From NCBI GenBank assembly GCA_022360815.1, contig JAKSCC010000108.1, positions 1-33,736 of the forward strand: a DNA stretch of 33,736 bases, given 5' to 3'. How positions within the stretch are numbered: position 1 is the stretch's first letter; the number at the start of each line of letters is the position of its first letter. The notes beneath the pieces are model-generated. The model had not been told where the DNA came from. It saw only the letters and a list, made by a program, of their open reading frames with translations, and searched no databases. Origin of the DNA: Desulfobacterales bacterium (GTDB taxonomy: Bacteria > Desulfobacterota > Desulfobacteria > Desulfobacterales > Desulfolunaceae). Positions 32,046 through 33,736 of this stretch are shown here, in pieces. The translations under genes and the position numbers were made by a program.

Positions 32046-32611
32046 GGGTAAGTGTGTCCTGCGGTTTCAGCCACCCACTTGACCGCATCAAGAAGAGACG
32101 GTGCCACATGGTCAGGCTCTTTCCCCATGGTTTTAAGCTCTTCTTTTGCTCTTCGTCCATTTCCCGTTAAAACCAGAACGGTTTTGGCGCATCCGGCTGC
32201 TTTTCCACAGAGAATATCCTTGGTGCTGTCTCCGATCATCACCGACTCTTTTTTTTCAATGCCTCGGCTGCGGCACGCTTCATCAATCAGACCTGTTTTG
32301 GGTTTTCGGCAGGCGCACCCCTCATCTGGAGCGTGGGGGCAAAAGAAGATGGCATCTACTTTTCCGCCTGCGGTTTTAATGCCATCTCTCATCTTATCAA
32401 AGATAGCCTCAAGGCCTTCGGGGCTTACCCAGCCTCGTCCTATAACAGACTGGTTGGTGATAACAACAGCCGACATTTCAAGTTTTTTTAACAGCGCAAA
32501 GGCACTTGTGCTTCCTGGAAGAAAGTGAAACTCTTCCTCACTTTTGATGTAATCCGGGGAGTCGGCGTTGATGACGCCATCTCTGTCGATAAAGACGGTG
32601 GTGATTTTCAT
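32042..32611 (-). CDS. gmhB: D-glycero-D-manno-heptose 1,7-bisphosphate phosphatase
   Basis: 189-aa HAD-superfamily phosphatase that removes the 7-phosphate in making ADP-heptose for LPS core. The nucleophile motif FIDRDGVIN gives Asp9 and Asp11; ITNQSVIGRG is motif II; CPHAPDEGCACRKPKTG gives a zinc site (Cys91, His93, Cys99, Cys101) specific to GmhB-like members, and GDSTKDI is the late acidic motif. Length matches GmhB. A histidinol phosphatase of the same fold cannot be excluded, but no his genes are near. The stop overlaps the recD2 start by 4 bp. Ribosome site before the ATG at 32611 is weak. It follows rlpA by 18 bp. Confidence 0.88.
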   Translation of the reverse strand: MKITTVFIDRDGVINADSPDYIKSEEEFHFLPGSTSAFALLKKLEMSAVVITNQSVIGRGWVSPEGLEAIFDKMRDGIKTAGGKVDAIFFCPHAPDEGCACRKPKTGLIDEACRSRGIEKKESVMIGDSTKDILCGKAAGCAKTVLVLTGNGRRAKEELKTMGKEPDHVAPSLLDAVKWVAETAGHTYP

Positions 32612-32629
32612 GGTTCGAGCTCTTTTTTT

Positions 32630-33367
32630 TTAATGCGTCAAAATAAAGGCGCTTGGAAAGCCATCGTCAATGAGGCGGAGCTTTAAATCCACAGCTTTTT
32701 CCCTGGTTTTAAGATGACCCACCACCACACGGGTGAACCCTTGCTCACCTTTTAGAATGCTTACGGGAAGCCTGCTGTATCGCCGGGTGAGTTTTTCGGC
32801 AAAAAGGGTGGCGTTCTCCACATTGGAGAAAGATCCCAGTTGGATGGCAAAATGTCCAGAAACAACCGGTGATATTTTTGCGCCTCCTCTCTTCTGTTTT
32901 TTCTTCGTTTCACAGGAGAGAGCCGTAACCCGGACTCTGGCTGTTCCGGTTCCCACCATGGCGATGGCGTGGGCCGCTTTGTTGGAAAGATCGATGATGC
33001 GTTCAGAGACAAAAGGACCCCTGTCGTTGATCTTGAGGGTAATTTCGCGTCCATTTCCAAGGTGTTTGACTCTGACCCATGTGCCAAGGGGCAAGGTTTT
33101 GTGGGCCGCAGTCATGGCATGCATGTTGTAAGTTTCCCCGCTGGCGGTCAGTTTACCGTGAAACTTGGGACCGTACCAGGAGGCGATACCCACTTCACTG
33201 TAACCGGTGGCTGTGGCCAGGGGTTGGTACCACTTGCCGAGAACCTTGTAGGGCCTTGGCATGTTGGGCTGCTGTTTTGGGGGGCGACTCTGCTTGGTGG
33301 CACAGGCCGAAATCAGAAGAAGGGTCAGCACGACAGCAAAAAGAAGAGAGAGGCGCCTTAAGTTCAT
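32630..33367 (-). CDS. rlpA: RlpA-family septal lytic transglycosylase lipoprotein
   Basis: 245-aa lipoprotein. The signal ends in the lipobox LISAC with Cys22. The double-psi beta-barrel covers about 58-148, with GIASWYGPKFHGKLTASGE, then MTAAHKTLPLGTWVRVKHLG, then INDRGPFVSERIIDLS; the Asp in NDRGPF is the catalytic acid expected for RlpA, which cuts denuded peptidoglycan at the septum. The C-terminal SPOR domain (about 168-245, GHFAIQLGSFSNVENATLFA) should direct it to denuded strands. The ATG at 33367 has AGGA ahead. It lies 101 bp after the arginase end and 18 bp before gmhB; operon membership is plausible. Confidence 0.94.
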   Translation of the reverse strand: MNLRRLSLLFAVVLTLLLISACATKQSRPPKQQPNMPRPYKVLGKWYQPLATATGYSEVGIASWYGPKFHGKLTASGETYNMHAMTAAHKTLPLGTWVRVKHLGNGREITLKINDRGPFVSERIIDLSNKAAHAIAMVGTGTARVRVTALSCETKKKQKRGGAKISPVVSGHFAIQLGSFSNVENATLFAEKLTRRYSRLPVSILKGEQGFTRVVVGHLKTREKAVDLKLRLIDDGFPSAFILTH

Positions 33368-33468
33368 GGAATCTATCCTGGATCAATGGGTTGACGCGGT
33401 ACAATACATAGGCATCGTTCTGGTCATATCATATGTGGTTTTCTGGGGAAAGCGAGGCAGAGGCGGCG

Positions 33469-33736
33469 TTAAAGGATATTTTTGCCGAAAAGAGAGACGG
33501 CGAGGTGCACGGCCAGGACTGCCGTTTGATTGGCAGTATCCATGATGGGGTTGATTTCGACAATATCCATGGAACCCAGTTTGCCTGTGTCTGCAATGAT
33601 CTCCATGAGAAGATGGGTCTCTCGGTAGGTAAGGCCGCCGGGTACCGGGGTGCCGACTCCGGGAGCATTTTCGGGTGAAAGGGCATCCATATCCATACTG
33701 ACATGGATTCTGGAGTGGTGCGAGAGTTTGGAGAGA
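33469..33736 (-). CDS. rocF: Arginase, C-terminal part (cut by window end)
   Basis: Only the last 88 residues are inside the window; the gene runs beyond the right edge. The fragment begins in the Mn2+-binding region: [13 protein letters not shown] holds the Asp-x-Asp metal ligands that bind the second manganese in arginases. It goes on with [33 protein letters not shown] and a [11 protein letters not shown] end, all near-identical to arginase C-termini; an agmatinase would differ in this last stretch. Arginase splits arginine to ornithine and urea. Transcribed toward rlpA. Confidence 0.85.
   Translation of the reverse strand, partial: LSKLSHHSRIHVSMDMDALSPENAPGVGTPVPGGLTYRETHLLMEIIADTGKLGSMDIVEINPIMDTANQTAVLAVHLAVSLFGKNIL

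Overview
The window reads as a chromosomal segment of a Gram-negative, strictly anaerobic Desulfobacterota member (Desulfobacterales-like, for example a fatty-acid-oxidising sulfate reducer). This is inferred from gene content: an adenosylcobalamin-dependent class II ribonucleotide reductase, a clustered butyrate-type beta-oxidation module with a CoA-transferase, a GAF/PAS sigma54 activator, sigma54-type promoters, outer-membrane and lipoprotein genes, and a heptose-phosphate phosphatase for LPS. No ribosomal RNA gene, tRNA, CRISPR array, transposase or phage gene was seen, and the segment does not look like a mobile island.

Layout. 1-3350: two tandem secreted proteins that share an N-terminal motif with FilF/DUF6160-type proteins, closed by a terminator. 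3400-4660: a LysE-type exporter divergent from a DUF1456 (YehS-like) gene, with a palindrome in the shared promoter region. 4755-8007 (minus strand): a three-gene operon of a kinase-like/receiver fusion, a single-domain response regulator and a DASS (SLC13) anion transporter. It is preceded by a sigma54 promoter with two upstream 15-bp repeats. 8209-15480 (all minus strand): a DUF4105 envelope protein overlapping a DUF3015 gene, a von Willebrand A lipoprotein, a PilZ (c-di-GMP) protein, a 14-TM MFS exporter and the thioesterase FadM. 15600-18404: nrdJ with a promoter, two apparent NrdR boxes 31 bp apart, a long leader and a strong terminator. 18476-19863: an SH3/coiled-coil membrane-anchored protein and a DUF1178 zinc-ribbon protein.

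20364-29711 is a catabolic locus. A sigma54 promoter precedes a GAF-PAS-PAS-AAA+-Fis activator. After a terminator and a long intergenic region come thiolase, 3-hydroxybutyryl-CoA dehydrogenase, acyl-CoA dehydrogenase, CoA-transferase A and B, and enoyl-CoA hydratase, all on the plus strand with strong ribosome binding sites. Together these enzymes can interconvert butyrate, butyryl-CoA, crotonyl-CoA, 3-hydroxybutyryl-CoA, acetoacetyl-CoA and acetyl-CoA, with the CoA-transferase activating the acid. ETF genes are not in the window. 29865-33736 (minus strand): recD2, gmhB and rlpA, which look like one operon, and the 3' end of an arginase gene cut by the window edge.

The most interesting signals are the sigma54-controlled kinase-like/receiver/DASS operon, the tandem NrdR boxes before a class II RNR, and the self-standing sigma54 activator beside a beta-oxidation operon. 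All promoter and operator calls were made by eye from the sequence.
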